From positions 248,001 through 312,000 of the forward strand of contig JAGQSC010000029.1 of the NCBI GenBank assembly GCA_020439745.1: a stretch of DNA of 64,000 nt, given 5' to 3'. The notes below the pieces were generated by a model. It did not search any database. It saw nothing but the letters and a program-made list of their open reading frames with translations, and was not told where the DNA came from. The translations under genes and the position numbers were made by a program. Below are positions 1-9,623 of this stretch, in pieces (position 1 is the stretch's first letter; each line of letters opens with the position of its first letter). The DNA is from Acidobacteriota bacterium (GTDB lineage Bacteria > Acidobacteriota > Holophagae > Acanthopleuribacterales > Acanthopleuribacteraceae).

Positions 1-600
<600 letters not shown>

Positions 601-610
601 CGGAGGTCGC

Positions 611-1012
611 ATGAGCGTGCTCCACCTCGAAATCATGACACCTGACCGCGTCGCCTTTGAAGGCGACGTGTCGTCGGTGTATTTGGAAGGCTCCGAAGGG
701 CGTCTAGGTATCCTGCCGGCGCATACGCCCTTAATTGCCACTTTGTCGTTTGGCAAACTGCGTTTCGATCAGACCGGGAAACCCCGTGAATTCCTGTGTG
801 GAGAAGGGTTCCTTGAAATCAGCGAGAATCGCGCATCGGTCTTGGTGGACAGCGCTGAAGACAAGGACGATATCGACCAGGACCGCGCGGAGCGGGCTTT
901 GGAGCGCGCTCGCTCGCGGATCAACTCCAAGGAAGCCGATATTGATTTGACGCGTGCAGAGGCAGCACTGAGGCGTGCAATGGCGCGGCTCAAGTTTGTC
1001 AAAGGCGAGTAG
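611..1012 (+). CDS. atpC: ATP synthase F1 subunit epsilon
   Basis: Epsilon subunit of F1, part of the central stalk and an inhibitor of ATP hydrolysis. The protein is 133 aa, normal for the family. The N-terminal beta-sandwich carries the conserved EGRLGILPAHTPLIATL segment (about residues 29-45). A C-terminal helical hairpin rich in Arg, Glu and Ala follows (residues 85-133). The start ATG has an upstream GGAGG-like site (acggaggtcgc). It is the last atp gene. The next gene begins inside its 3' end in another frame, so translation may be coupled. Confidence 0.97.
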   Translation: MSVLHLEIMTPDRVAFEGDVSSVYLEGSEGRLGILPAHTPLIATLSFGKLRFDQTGKPREFLCGEGFLEISENRASVLVDSAEDKDDIDQDRAERALERARSRINSKEADIDLTRAEAALRRAMARLKFVKGE

Positions 1013-1691
1013 GTTTTGGGGCCTTGCTCAGCCCCTGGAAGGATATCGATTCAACTGGGATAGTCTTGTTTTGGCGTCACTTGCCGATTCGATACCAGCG
1101 CGCCATTTCTGTGATGTGGGAACTGGATGTGGGGTCATTGCATATCTGCTGGCCTCAGAGCGTGACCGCACCGGCTTGGCCGTGGATGTCCAACGGGAAA
1201 TGGCCACGTTTGCTCGTGAGAATCTCCAAGATCTGCCGGTGAAGGTGATCTGCGCGGATGTTCGAAATGGCTTACCCGCTGATTGCCTGTTCGATCTGGT
1301 GGTTACGAATCCACCTTATGGTGTTATGGGTGCCCAACGCATCAGTCCCAACCCATCTCGGGCAATAGCTTGCACCGCGCTAAATGGCGACCTTCTGGAT
1401 TTTGCGACCGCTATCCATGGACATTGTGCCCAAGATGCCCATTTCTGCTTTGTGTCACCTGATTCTAACTGGGCACGCACGCGTGATGCGCTCGAGGAGA
1501 TGGGCTGGTACGCCAAGCGTGTCTGGAGATTTTATCGAGGAGACAAACCCTTTCGTGTGGCGGTTGATTGTGTAAGGTGTCTCGAACCTTATGTGGAAAG
1601 GTCATTTGAGTCCCAATCCGTGGTGTTGGACGCATTGATTGAGCCCATGATCGAGCGATTGGGAAGGTCCAAGCGTGCAATGGCTGATTGA
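975..1691 (+). CDS. TrmN6/YfiC-like tRNA adenine-N6 methyltransferase
   Basis: Class I SAM-dependent methyltransferase, probably an N6-adenine methyltransferase of the TrmN6/YfiC type (tRNA1-Val A37 in E. coli). Visible motifs are the substrate-side start QPLEGYRFNWDS (about residue 19), SAM motif I DVGTGCGVIAYLLA (residues 47-60) and the catalytic NPPY box (residues 112-115, VVTNPPYG). The frame opens with a GTG at 975 inside atpC. A TTG at 996 is an alternative start, and the conserved core needs only the region from about 1017. No better start exists, so the overlap with atpC is probably real. A PrmC/RsmC-like target is possible; the exact substrate cannot be read from sequence. Confidence 0.8.
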   Translation: MQWRGSSLSKASRFWGLAQPLEGYRFNWDSLVLASLADSIPARHFCDVGTGCGVIAYLLASERDRTGLAVDVQREMATFARENLQDLPVKVICADVRNGLPADCLFDLVVTNPPYGVMGAQRISPNPSRAIACTALNGDLLDFATAIHGHCAQDAHFCFVSPDSNWARTRDALEEMGWYAKRVWRFYRGDKPFRVAVDCVRCLEPYVERSFESQSVVLDALIEPMIERLGRSKRAMAD

Positions 1692-1741
1692 TTCAGGTAT
1701 GATTAGCGTCTATCTGATTTGATTTCGCACATGCGTGCGAA
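1688..1741 (+). promoter_or_regulatory. Tentative promoter and leader hairpin before the LivJ-like gene
   Basis: TTGATT (1688-1693) and TATCTG (1711-1716) are 17 bases apart and could form a weak sigma-70 promoter. Downstream, ttcgcac and gtgcgaa (1724-1741) form a perfect 7-bp stem around an atgc loop, just before the Shine-Dalgarno site of the gene at 1754. The hairpin has no following T-run, so it is more likely to affect mRNA stability or translation than termination. Both readings are pattern-based. Confidence 0.35.
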
Positions 1742-1753
1742 GGGAGTACAGGC

Positions 1754-2929
1754 ATGAAAAAGCAGTTCTTAATGGGCATGGCCTCCGTCGCTTTGTTTCT
1801 TTCCGGTTGTGGTCAGAATTCTGAAGTCAAGATTGGGGTTATCATTCCCCAAGAGGGCAGCCTCGGTGATTATGGTTTTCAGATCATATCGGGTATTGAG
1901 TTGGCTGAGGAGTCTATCAAGAAGGACAAGAAACTCAAGAAGAAATACACGATCATTTACGAAAACGAATCTGCAGATCCCAACAAAGTGGATGTAGCAC
2001 TCGAATCGTTTGGCCGACTCAAAGAAAAAGGCGTGACGGCGGTCATCGGTGCCGCGTCTTCCAGCGCGACGTTGGCATTGGCTGAGCTTGCTAACAAAGA
2101 CCAAATTATCCTGTTGAGCCCTGCTAGCAGTTCTCCTGATATTAACAAAGAGGGTGGCGATTTTGTCTTTCGCAACTACCCATCCGATACCCTGGAAGCT
2201 CAGATGCTTTCCAACGTCATTTTTCAGAAGTGTAAGCTCCAAAAGGTGTTGATGGTTCGATCACGCAATGCCTATGCGGAAGGTATCACCTATGAACTTC
2301 TTCGCTTCGCGCGAAAAAGCAGCTCGAGCCTTCCTGACCATGTCGTGAAGTTTGATTCTGATCCTGGCACCGTGGACTTTGTCAACGTGGTAGACCAGAT
2401 CGTGGAAGTGGCCCCGGATGCTGTATTCTTGGGCGCATATACCGATGCCTTGATCCCATTGATCAGGGAGATACGCGCTCGTGAGGACCTGAAGGGAACT
2501 TACTTGTTTACGTCATCGTCTTTCCTGCCAGGCAAAGTAGCGAAGGCTCTGGGTAGTGAAGTGGTTGAGGATGTGATTTTCACCGCTTATCCTTGGGACA
2601 CAACAACGGATCCTGCGCGTTCAGATTTTGCCAGAGATTTTGATGCTAAATTCGGTACCGAACCTACAATCTACGCTGCCACAGGGTTTGATGCACTGAG
2701 GATCCTTGCGGAAGCCATTGACGGCGTCAATCATCGGCTCCCCAACGAGATCAAGTCTGAAATGAACAAGATTCAACATCACGGCTTAGTGGGCGAAACC
2801 GATTTCAACAAACGCGGAGATGTGACGCATATTCCAGTCGTCTATTGGATGAAAAACGGGGTGCCTGTGGAAGTCACTGCCGAAGACATGGAAAAAATCA
2901 AGCGTGAGTTCTTGACTCGCCTCGACTAG
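1754..2929 (+). CDS. LivJ-type ABC transporter substrate-binding lipoprotein
   Basis: Periplasmic-binding protein type I (branched-chain amino acid / amide family), anchored as a lipoprotein. The signal peptide ends in a lipobox (FLSGC, Cys about residue 19). The mature part starts with the family signature KIGVIIPQEGSLGDYGFQIISG. It continues with two alternating Rossmann-like lobes, including VTAVIGAASSSATLALAELA and a hinge near VFLGAYTDALIPLIREI. Total 391 aa, normal for the family. No permease or ATPase gene is adjacent, so it is an orphan. It may serve transporters encoded elsewhere or act as a sensor component. The ligand cannot be predicted. A bidirectional terminator follows. Confidence 0.85.
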   Translation: MKKQFLMGMASVALFLSGCGQNSEVKIGVIIPQEGSLGDYGFQIISGIELAEESIKKDKKLKKKYTIIYENESADPNKVDVALESFGRLKEKGVTAVIGAASSSATLALAELANKDQIILLSPASSSPDINKEGGDFVFRNYPSDTLEAQMLSNVIFQKCKLQKVLMVRSRNAYAEGITYELLRFARKSSSSLPDHVVKFDSDPGTVDFVNVVDQIVEVAPDAVFLGAYTDALIPLIREIRAREDLKGTYLFTSSSFLPGKVAKALGSEVVEDVIFTAYPWDTTTDPARSDFARDFDAKFGTEPTIYAATGFDALRILAEAIDGVNHRLPNEIKSEMNKIQHHGLVGETDFNKRGDVTHIPVVYWMKNGVPVEVTAEDMEKIKREFLTRLD

Positions 2930-2952
2930 TTCCACCAGCAAACGAAAAAAAC

Positions 2953-2979
2953 AAAAGGGGCCAACAGCGGCCCCTTTTT
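2953..2979. terminator. Bidirectional rho-independent terminator
   Basis: The stem ggggcc / ggcccc with loop aacagc is flanked by A-runs on the left and T-runs on the right (aaaa...ttttt). It therefore works for the plus-strand lipoprotein gene ending at 2929 and for the minus-strand STAS gene ending at 3003. The two genes converge on it. Confidence 0.9.
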
Positions 2980-3002
2980 CGTTTTGTCTTGATAGGTTTG
3001 AG

Positions 3003-3341
3003 TTAGGAAAGACTCTGTAAGGCGTCTTCTGTCGAATCGTAAATCTGGAAAACGGTAACCAACGCTGTCAATTGCAGGAGGCTGTAAATCTTTGGTTTCA
3101 GATTGGCCAGTCTCAACTGAGCGCCCCTGTTCGAAATGGTGGTATAACTGGCGACCAATTCACCGACACCAGAACTGTCCATGTAGGAAACGTCCTGCAG
3201 GTCCAGGATGATTTTCTTCGCACCGTCCTCAAGCACTTCGTTGACACACTGCCTGAGCCGGACATCCCCTTCACCTATCGTGATCTTGCCCTGCAAGGAT
3301 ACAACGGTGACATCGGCGTGTTTTTGGATGTTGCTTTTCAT
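3003..3341 (-). CDS. STAS-domain anti-sigma factor antagonist
   Basis: Small single-domain STAS protein (112 aa) of the SpoIIAA/RsbV type. Such proteins bind anti-sigma kinases in partner-switching circuits and are controlled by phosphorylation of a Ser. The strand-helix junction carries VSYMDSSGVGELVASY (residues 51-66). The second Ser of DSSG (S57) matches the phospho-acceptor of SpoIIAA. No RsbW-type kinase gene is nearby. The closest potential phosphatase partner in the window is the SpoIIE protein at 38087-40234. It lies divergently from ruvA and stands alone between a shared terminator and its own promoter. Confidence 0.9.
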   Translation of the reverse strand: MKSNIQKHADVTVVSLQGKITIGEGDVRLRQCVNEVLEDGAKKIILDLQDVSYMDSSGVGELVASYTTISNRGAQLRLANLKPKIYSLLQLTALVTVFQIYDSTEDALQSLS

Positions 3342-3423
3342 AGAAACTCCCCAATGACAATTGTTGCTGGGTATTATAGACCATCCGTCGCTTGCGACGA
3401 TGCCAAGAATTACGAGGTCAACA

Positions 3424-4026
3424 GTGATTGGTTATCTTTCCGGTAAGCTCATTGAGCATGCCGATCAAAACGTGATTATCGATGTGCAGAACGTGGGTTA
3501 TGAAGTATACGTCGGCAAGAGTCCCTGCTTTGACCTGCCACATTTGGGTGGCAACCTCAGCGTCTGGATTCACACACATGTTCGGGAAGATCAGATTAGC
3601 CTATTCGGTTTCCGGACCCCTCAGCAGCGTCGATTGTTTGTACTATTGAATACCATTTCGGGCGTTGGCCCCAAATTGGCCTACGCCATTCTTGGACAAT
3701 TCAACGAATCGCAGTTGGTGCGCGCTATTGGTTCTGGAGACGCGGCTTTGCTCAAGTCTGTCCCGGGTGTGGGCAAGAAGATGGCTGAACGCATCGTTTT
3801 GGAACTCAGCGAGAAACTGGGCGGCTTAGTTGGACTGGAACTGGGCAGCGCGCATACCGTCGTGGGTTCGATATGGGGTGATCTTGTGGACGCCCTGACG
3901 GGACTCGGCTTCCCCGAGCCCAAAATCAAGAACGTGATAAGATTGCTGCAATCCGAATACGTGGATAACCAGCCTCCACTTGACCAACTCGTAAAAACGG
4001 CACTACAGAAAATCAACGCGTGTTAA
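3424..4026 (+). CDS. ruvA: Holliday junction branch migration protein RuvA
   Basis: RuvA tetramers bind Holliday junctions and load the RuvB motor. The start is set at a GTG (3424): homology begins there ([21 protein letters not shown], an OB fold) and GAGG lies 6 bases upstream. Longer upstream codons do not match the family. The 200-aa product has the normal length. It shows the helix-hairpin-helix DNA-binding motifs [13 protein letters not shown] and [16 protein letters not shown] and the C-terminal RuvB-contact domain ([20 protein letters not shown]). It overlaps the ruvB start by 7 bases, so the two are translationally coupled. Confidence 0.96.
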   Translation: MIGYLSGKLIEHADQNVIIDVQNVGYEVYVGKSPCFDLPHLGGNLSVWIHTHVREDQISLFGFRTPQQRRLFVLLNTISGVGPKLAYAILGQFNESQLVRAIGSGDAALLKSVPGVGKKMAERIVLELSEKLGGLVGLELGSAHTVVGSIWGDLVDALTGLGFPEPKIKNVIRLLQSEYVDNQPPLDQLVKTALQKINAC

Positions 4027-5027
4027 ACGAATCTCAAGATCTCGAATACGAAGTCAGCTTACGACCTAACGCGTTAGCTGACTATGTGGGCCAACCTGCG
4101 TTGAAGCGAAACCTTTCCGTCTATATCAAGGCAGCTCTGGGCCGAAAGGCAGCGCTGGACCATGTACTTTTGTATGGTCCTCCCGGTCTCGGTAAAACGA
4201 CGATGGCCCACATTATCGCTGCCGAGATGGGTGCTTCGCTGCGGGCCACATCTGGCCCTGCTATTGAGAGACCGGGTGACCTGGCGGCTATTCTCACCAA
4301 TCTTCAACCCTTCGATGTTCTTTTTGTGGATGAGATCCATCGATTGTCCTCGTCTGTGGAGGAAGTGCTTTATCCCGCAATGGAGGATTTTCAACTGGAC
4401 ATTGTGATCGGGCAGGGACCCAGTGCACGCACTGTGAAAATCGATCTGCCGCCTTTCACCCTTGTGGGCGCGACAACGCGGGCTGGACTGCTGACGACGC
4501 CGCTCAGAGATCGATTTGGTGTGACCCATAAGCTGGAGTTCTATGACCGCAACGACTTGATCAAGATCCTGTCACGGGCCGCACGTATTTTGGACGTGGT
4601 ACTACACGAAGATGGGGCTCGAATGATTGCCGACCGCGCTCGCGGCACCCCCCGAGTGGCGAACAAATTGCTGAAGCGGTGCCGTGACTTTGCCGAAGTT
4701 CAGGGGGATGGCACCATTTCCGCAGAAATTGCAGCCATTGGCTTGGACGCGATGGGCGTCGACAAGAAAGGGTTGGAAGAGGCACATCGGCAACTATTAC
4801 GCTGCATCATCACCAAGTTCAGCGGTGGACCCGTGGGGCTTTCCACGCTCAGTGCGGCTCTTGGCGAAGAAAAGGACACTCTGGAAGATGTCACGGAACC
4901 CTATTTAATACAATTGGGTCTATTGGAAAGAACGCCTAGGGGTAGAAAGGCAACGCCTCACGCCTATGCACATTTGAAATTGACCATGCATTCGGCACAG
5001 GGTACTTTGTTCAACCATGACTCATGA
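4020..5027 (+). CDS. ruvB: Holliday junction DNA helicase RuvB
   Basis: AAA+ ATPase that drives branch migration together with RuvA. The protein is 335 aa, the family norm. Visible are the opening [13 protein letters not shown], Walker [10 protein letters not shown] (about residues 54-62), Walker [10 protein letters not shown], the sensor region [19 protein letters not shown], and the C-terminal winged helix ([16 protein letters not shown]). The start is GTG overlapping the ruvA stop. Its own stop overlaps the ATG of the sigma-54 regulator by 11 bases, so all three genes are probably one transcript. Confidence 0.97.
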   Translation: MLNESQDLEYEVSLRPNALADYVGQPALKRNLSVYIKAALGRKAALDHVLLYGPPGLGKTTMAHIIAAEMGASLRATSGPAIERPGDLAAILTNLQPFDVLFVDEIHRLSSSVEEVLYPAMEDFQLDIVIGQGPSARTVKIDLPPFTLVGATTRAGLLTTPLRDRFGVTHKLEFYDRNDLIKILSRAARILDVVLHEDGARMIADRARGTPRVANKLLKRCRDFAEVQGDGTISAEIAAIGLDAMGVDKKGLEEAHRQLLRCIITKFSGGPVGLSTLSAALGEEKDTLEDVTEPYLIQLGLLERTPRGRKATPHAYAHLKLTMHSAQGTLFNHDS

Positions 5028-6690
5028 ACACCCCTCGAATGCATCGGTAAGCCTGTTCTTCGAGCACTTCCGTCAGAATCTGGAAAAGATTCGAGATGGC
5101 CTTCCCACCGCAAACCCGACACAAAGGGCGCACATCATGCTGGGGCAACTGCGGGAGTTTGAGAAATCAGTCTCGGAGATACAAGACAACCTGCCGCAGG
5201 ACCAAAGCGAGGCCATTTCTCTGGCCGTGCTCCGGCGCATCAATGATTTTCGCGGGTTCGTTCAGTGGCTGATCAGCGAACAAACCATTGCGCCCGTGTC
5301 GAGCCTTTTCTATCGCAACAGGCAGCGGGCATGGGAACGATTACACGGCGAAAGTGACCTTCCGGAAACAGAGCGATTCGAGTGGCTGATTGAAGGTTCC
5401 TTGGGGTATCGCGAATCGGAAGGCGCCAAGACTTTTTTTGTCTTTGCATACTCCGAGCTGCGACTCATCATTACGTTTCCCTCTGACCGTGTCCGCATCG
5501 AGGACAAAGCCCAGGATCTTCTCTGGTTTGTGGCCAGAGTTCTTCCCGTCTACTTGGGCGGTGCGATTAATCGACCGCTTACTCGGCCCGAAACCGACAG
5601 CAACGTGATCGCTCGCGACTCGCGTTTTCTCAATCTGTTGGCCATGGTCGAGAAAGCCGCCGTGACAGACGTGAGTATCATGTTGGAAGGGGAAAGTGGC
5701 ACCGGGAAGGAAGTCATCGCCAACTTCATTCATCAGCGCTCACCCCGGCACCGAAAAGCTCTGATCGCCGTGAATTGTGCCGCCATCCCGGCAGGACTCA
5801 TAGAAAGTGAGTTGTTTGGCCACGAAAAAGGCGCCTTTACGGGAGCCTATGCACGCCAGGTGGGTCGTATCGAAGAGGCCGATGGTGGGACTCTGTTCTT
5901 AGATGAAATCGGCGAGATGGAGTTGCCGATGCAGTCTAAATTGCTAAGGTTCTTGCAGCTTCATGAATTCCATCGAGTTGGCGGCAAACAAAAAGTGACG
6001 GTGGATGTTCGTATTGTGGCTGCCACGAACCGCAACTTGAGACAGCAAGTTGCCGATGGACAGTTTCGCGAAGATCTCTACTATCGCTTATCCGTGATGC
6101 CGTTCCAAGTGCCGCCTTTGCGCGAACGGCCCTTTGATGTGGCGCCTTTGACCCAGTTTTTCTTACACAAATATGCCAAATCATTCGGGCTCTCTATCCC
6201 GGAAATCGATCCAATGGTACTTCAGCTGCTTGCCTCTCACGATTTTCCTGGGAATGTGAGAGAACTCGAGAATCTCGTGCAAAACATGCTCGTAACCAGT
6301 CAAGGTGAAATGATTCGGCCTGAACACCTGCCAGACACGATTCGAGGTTTGGAGCCGAAAGGGCAAGTCGTCCCGCAGCACCCTTCAAGACGCCAGCGTT
6401 TTCGTCTAACTCGGCACACAGCAAAAACGTTCAAATTGCCTCTACGCAAGGGAAGGCAAGTGGTCAATGCAAGTCCTTGGCAAAACCAGGTCCCGCAAAC
6501 CAATCGCGAACTCAAGGAACTCAAAGCGCTCATTCAAAACTACGCAGCAGAGTTGACGTGCGATTTGGAGCGGCGTTTTTTGGAACATCTGCTCGAACGC
6601 GCCGGGGGGTCCATGCCTCAAGCGGCAAAACTCGCAGGCATCAATCGCACGTTGCTGTACAAGATGTTGGAGAGAACGAAGCAAGGTTGA
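5017..6690 (+). CDS. Sigma-54 dependent transcriptional activator with unrecognised N-terminal domain
   Basis: Enhancer-binding protein for RpoN holoenzyme. Residues 1-185 form an N-terminal region that is neither a receiver nor an obvious GAF or PAS. It is helical at first, then has an alpha/beta stretch around [16 protein letters not shown]. The AAA+ domain follows with Walker A GESGTGKE (225-232), [15 protein letters not shown] (GAFTGA loop, 272-277) and FLDEIGEM. A basic linker (about 440-490) leads to a Fis-type helix-turn-helix ([18 protein letters not shown]). Coupling to ruvAB hints at a link with DNA repair or only a shared transcript. Targets are unknown. A 6-bp hairpin (6694-6712) without T-run follows the stop. 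Confidence 0.9.
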   Translation: MTHEHPSNASVSLFFEHFRQNLEKIRDGLPTANPTQRAHIMLGQLREFEKSVSEIQDNLPQDQSEAISLAVLRRINDFRGFVQWLISEQTIAPVSSLFYRNRQRAWERLHGESDLPETERFEWLIEGSLGYRESEGAKTFFVFAYSELRLIITFPSDRVRIEDKAQDLLWFVARVLPVYLGGAINRPLTRPETDSNVIARDSRFLNLLAMVEKAAVTDVSIMLEGESGTGKEVIANFIHQRSPRHRKALIAVNCAAIPAGLIESELFGHEKGAFTGAYARQVGRIEEADGGTLFLDEIGEMELPMQSKLLRFLQLHEFHRVGGKQKVTVDVRIVAATNRNLRQQVADGQFREDLYYRLSVMPFQVPPLRERPFDVAPLTQFFLHKYAKSFGLSIPEIDPMVLQLLASHDFPGNVRELENLVQNMLVTSQGEMIRPEHLPDTIRGLEPKGQVVPQHPSRRQRFRLTRHTAKTFKLPLRKGRQVVNASPWQNQVPQTNRELKELKALIQNYAAELTCDLERRFLEHLLERAGGSMPQAAKLAGINRTLLYKMLERTKQG

Positions 6691-6789
6691 TTTTGTCTCA
6701 CACCGAGAGACACGACGGCAAACGGTTGCTATTCGTGGGTTTTCTGCTTCGGCACCAGAATTGCTAGCGTATATGCGCCGCATGTTGCG

Positions 6790-8232
6790 GTGAGGTTTGC
6801 TTTGGTTACACGACTACTCATTCTTTTGTTGATGTTGGTAAGCGTTTCGCTGGCGCAGGACGAGTCCGCTCCGGAGTACCGTTATTTGGTGCCCTTTCCA
6901 GAACGCACCTACTCAGGTGAATGGCAGATCACATTAGAGCTCACACCTGCAAGCCAAGCTGTGTCAATGTTAAGAATTCTTGGATTCGGTCCATCGGGCA
7001 AAGCTCTGTTTGAGGAGGAGTTAGGGGCACTTACATCACGCGAAGTGGCAACTTGGAATCTGGCAGCGCAAAAGCAAGAGCTGTTGCAAACGGCGGAAAT
7101 CGTTTCGGATCAACCGCTGCTGGGAACTCTGTGGTTGAAAAACATGAATCTTAATCAATTGAATGGCGTCTCGGTTGGGGCAGCATTTGCAGGTGATCTG
7201 GTCATTCCTCATGTGGCCACCAACTACTTCAAATGGAAGACCAGTTTGGCGTTGAGTGGACAATCTGATTCGGGACTTGGATCTCAGATTTCACTCAACT
7301 ATGTAAATAGTGCGGGACGATTGGGCGAAAACGTCATATTGACTGAGACTCTGAACAACTATGGCTATCTGAGACGTACGCCCTGGCATGATTTCCTGAC
7401 CGAAAATGTGCCTGAGATGGGATGGGTTCAGGCAGCTGACCCCACCTTCAACCTGAATGGATACATGACGTTTTCAAGAGTCGAAGATTCATTGCAAACA
7501 TGTGCCATTGAAATGTCAACAGTCGGTTCCAGCCGCGGCGTTGCAATCATTTCCAACAACACGCCTTTTGAACATGACAACTTTTTTGTGTTTTCAAATT
7601 TGAATACGGAAACCGTGGACGTTCTCTTAACTGTCTATGAACTTTCTGGTGGTGAATCAGGTGGGTCGTTAACGCAAACCATGGTCAAGGTGAGCTTACC
7701 CCCACGAAGTAAGCAACTTTATGTGCTGGGTCTCGATCTGTTTGAATCTGTGAGCGGCTTGCCGTTGGCAGTGGGTTATCAAGTGCTGGGAGAAGGCGAG
7801 CAGGTGCCCCTGAGTATTTACGCGCAACACCTGCAATCAAATGACTCATTGCAAGCTTTGGCGGGTTCTAATTTTTCCGTTCCAGGTGACCGTCTAGAAG
7901 CTTGGCTCCAAGCCAATTCAGATACCAATCAAATGTTTGAGATGGGCAATTTCGGGAGTAAACGCACGGAATTTCAGCTGACTTTTCACGCTTCCAGCGG
8001 TGAAACTTGGCAGATCAATACCGATCTGGGTGTCGGTGAGACTTTTGCCATTACAGGGAAGGCCTTGGCAGCCTATCTCGAACTGGATGCGGAGACAACG
8101 CTTCCCGTTCGTATAAGCGTGGATAGGCTTCTTGAACCGGTGGAAGGTGATCCGCTCGCGCTTGCTGGTAAGGTCACGCGATTTACAGAATCGGATTTTG
8201 CGACGATCAGCGTGAGTGGCTTGATTCGTTAG
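6790..8232 (+). CDS. Secreted beta-rich protein of unknown function
   Basis: A 480-aa protein starting at GTG, with a clear signal peptide (RLLILLLMLVSVSLA|QD). No known catalytic motif is visible. The mature part is beta-strand-like, with many Ser, Thr and Leu. A stretch near residues 240-320 (GVAIISNNTPFEHDNFFVFS, then VYELSGGE, then LPPRSKQLYVLG) resembles modules in the secreted proteins at 13356 and 15509. The Shine-Dalgarno site is weak, so the start is the least certain part. It converges with the ATPase gene at 8229, overlapping it by 4 bases. An extracellular or periplasmic structural or binding role is plausible but not shown. Confidence 0.75.
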   Translation: MRFALVTRLLILLLMLVSVSLAQDESAPEYRYLVPFPERTYSGEWQITLELTPASQAVSMLRILGFGPSGKALFEEELGALTSREVATWNLAAQKQELLQTAEIVSDQPLLGTLWLKNMNLNQLNGVSVGAAFAGDLVIPHVATNYFKWKTSLALSGQSDSGLGSQISLNYVNSAGRLGENVILTETLNNYGYLRRTPWHDFLTENVPEMGWVQAADPTFNLNGYMTFSRVEDSLQTCAIEMSTVGSSRGVAIISNNTPFEHDNFFVFSNLNTETVDVLLTVYELSGGESGGSLTQTMVKVSLPPRSKQLYVLGLDLFESVSGLPLAVGYQVLGEGEQVPLSIYAQHLQSNDSLQALAGSNFSVPGDRLEAWLQANSDTNQMFEMGNFGSKRTEFQLTFHASSGETWQINTDLGVGETFAITGKALAAYLELDAETTLPVRISVDRLLEPVEGDPLALAGKVTRFTESDFATISVSGLIR

Positions 8233-9623
8233 GCTAACTCCATTTCTTCGGAAATCAGCATCATCAGATCGAGGAAATCGGTTTCTGTGTAGTTACCCTG
8301 CGTGTCGTCTGCCATTTGCAAGATCCTGTGCAGGGTCCAGGTGAGATCGGTCTGAACAAATGTGCGAATGAGGGTCATGAGTTGATCGAGGGCCACGCGC
8401 CAGTTCGGTTGATCAAAATCTCCATCTTCCATCATCGTGTCGCGGTCCGGGTAGATGGTTCCGTCGTAGCCTGAACAGCGAAACGTCTGATGAATATCAA
8501 CCATGCGTTTTTGATCTGCAGCCCAATCTATGAAGCACTTGTACAGAGAGGGCAGCTGGCGAAGTATGGCCTCCTGGTGTTGTGGACCTAGCCATTCGTC
8601 AGATACGTGTTTGGCATGAAATGCAGGGCTATGGTCGAATCTCGCTTCCAACCATTTACGAACAAAATGCGAACAAACACTGATGGTCTGGGATGGAAAT
8701 ACCGTAAGGTATCCAAGTTTTTCGAGACGGCTGATTAGTGACTTCTCCACTTGCTGTGTGTAAAGTGACATCGCACTCTTGCCGCAAAAGACATCCTTGA
8801 TAATGTCTCGCTCCTGGTCAGTGAGTAAATCGAAATTGACTTCGATGACCTGGATCAAGGAAGGGTTTGTTTCCATCTCAAAGCACACACTTTCTATATC
8901 TGAGTTGTCAAATACGTGTTTTGCAATGAGTTGAGTCTCGAATGGGTTGCCCTCCGTAAGCGTACTTATCTCTTCGGCCTGAGCTAGATCGGTCATCCCC
9001 TGGGCAATCAATGCCAGTGTTTCATCACGACTGAGGTGACCTAGAAAATGGGACTCGAATCCATGCAGGAAAGGAGATGTCTCCAGGGACATTAACTGGT
9101 GTAGCTGCTCCAGTCTGGTTGTTGAACAAAGAACGGTTCGCAAACCAGCGGTATGCTGTAGCACTTTACGCAGTTTACCCAAGAGTTCCGTGTCATTTCG
9201 GCCGATGTTGATCAGCTCTTCAGCTTCGTCGATCAAAATCACCAGGGATTCATGGTGGCGGTGGACGGACCGGACCAATTGCTTCAGGGTTTGGTGGCAT
9301 TGATTCTGAGTGTTTGGTTGAAAATCTATGCCTTCCCACACATCAGGGAACATATCTCGGGCATCTTCAACGGCATCGTGGAGGCTTTCTAGGAGGCCTG
9401 AGGCGTCATAGCTTCCTTGTATGTCCCAGAACAAAGCTGCCCCGCCCCCTTCCCGGTGGATTTCTGCCTCGATTTGTCGCAACAAAGATGTCTTACCAAC
9501 ACGCCGCTTACCTATGACCCACTGACAATTCTCATGGGAATGGATCAAGTCTTTGATCAACTCGCGACGGCCAAAGAAGTGAGGGCCGGTTACCCAGCGC
9601 CCTGCAATGAATGGGTTGCGCAT
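8229..9623 (-). CDS. Soluble AAA/STAND-like ATPase, paralogue of the next upstream gene
   Basis: Predicted cytoplasmic P-loop ATPase, 464 aa, of the broad archaeal-ATPase/STAND group. It opens with NPFIAGRWVTGPHFFGRREL, followed by Walker A GKRRVGKTS (38-46) and Walker B LVILIDEAE (127-135). An arginine-rich sensor (CSTTRLEQL) precedes a helical/winged-helix C-terminal half. The opening block NP[FY]IAG...F[FY]GRR is shared with the upstream ATPase (9623-11749), so the pair look like diverged duplicates. Its ATG shares one A with the TAA of that gene (TAATG), indicating coupled translation. The last 100 residues are acidic and helical. No effector domain (nuclease, TIR, protease) is recognisable. 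Function unknown. Confidence 0.85.
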   Translation of the reverse strand: MRNPFIAGRWVTGPHFFGRRELIKDLIHSHENCQWVIGKRRVGKTSLLRQIEAEIHREGGGAALFWDIQGSYDASGLLESLHDAVEDARDMFPDVWEGIDFQPNTQNQCHQTLKQLVRSVHRHHESLVILIDEAEELINIGRNDTELLGKLRKVLQHTAGLRTVLCSTTRLEQLHQLMSLETSPFLHGFESHFLGHLSRDETLALIAQGMTDLAQAEEISTLTEGNPFETQLIAKHVFDNSDIESVCFEMETNPSLIQVIEVNFDLLTDQERDIIKDVFCGKSAMSLYTQQVEKSLISRLEKLGYLTVFPSQTISVCSHFVRKWLEARFDHSPAFHAKHVSDEWLGPQHQEAILRQLPSLYKCFIDWAADQKRMVDIHQTFRCSGYDGTIYPDRDTMMEDGDFDQPNWRVALDQLMTLIRTFVQTDLTWTLHRILQMADDTQGNYTETDFLDLMMLISEEMELA

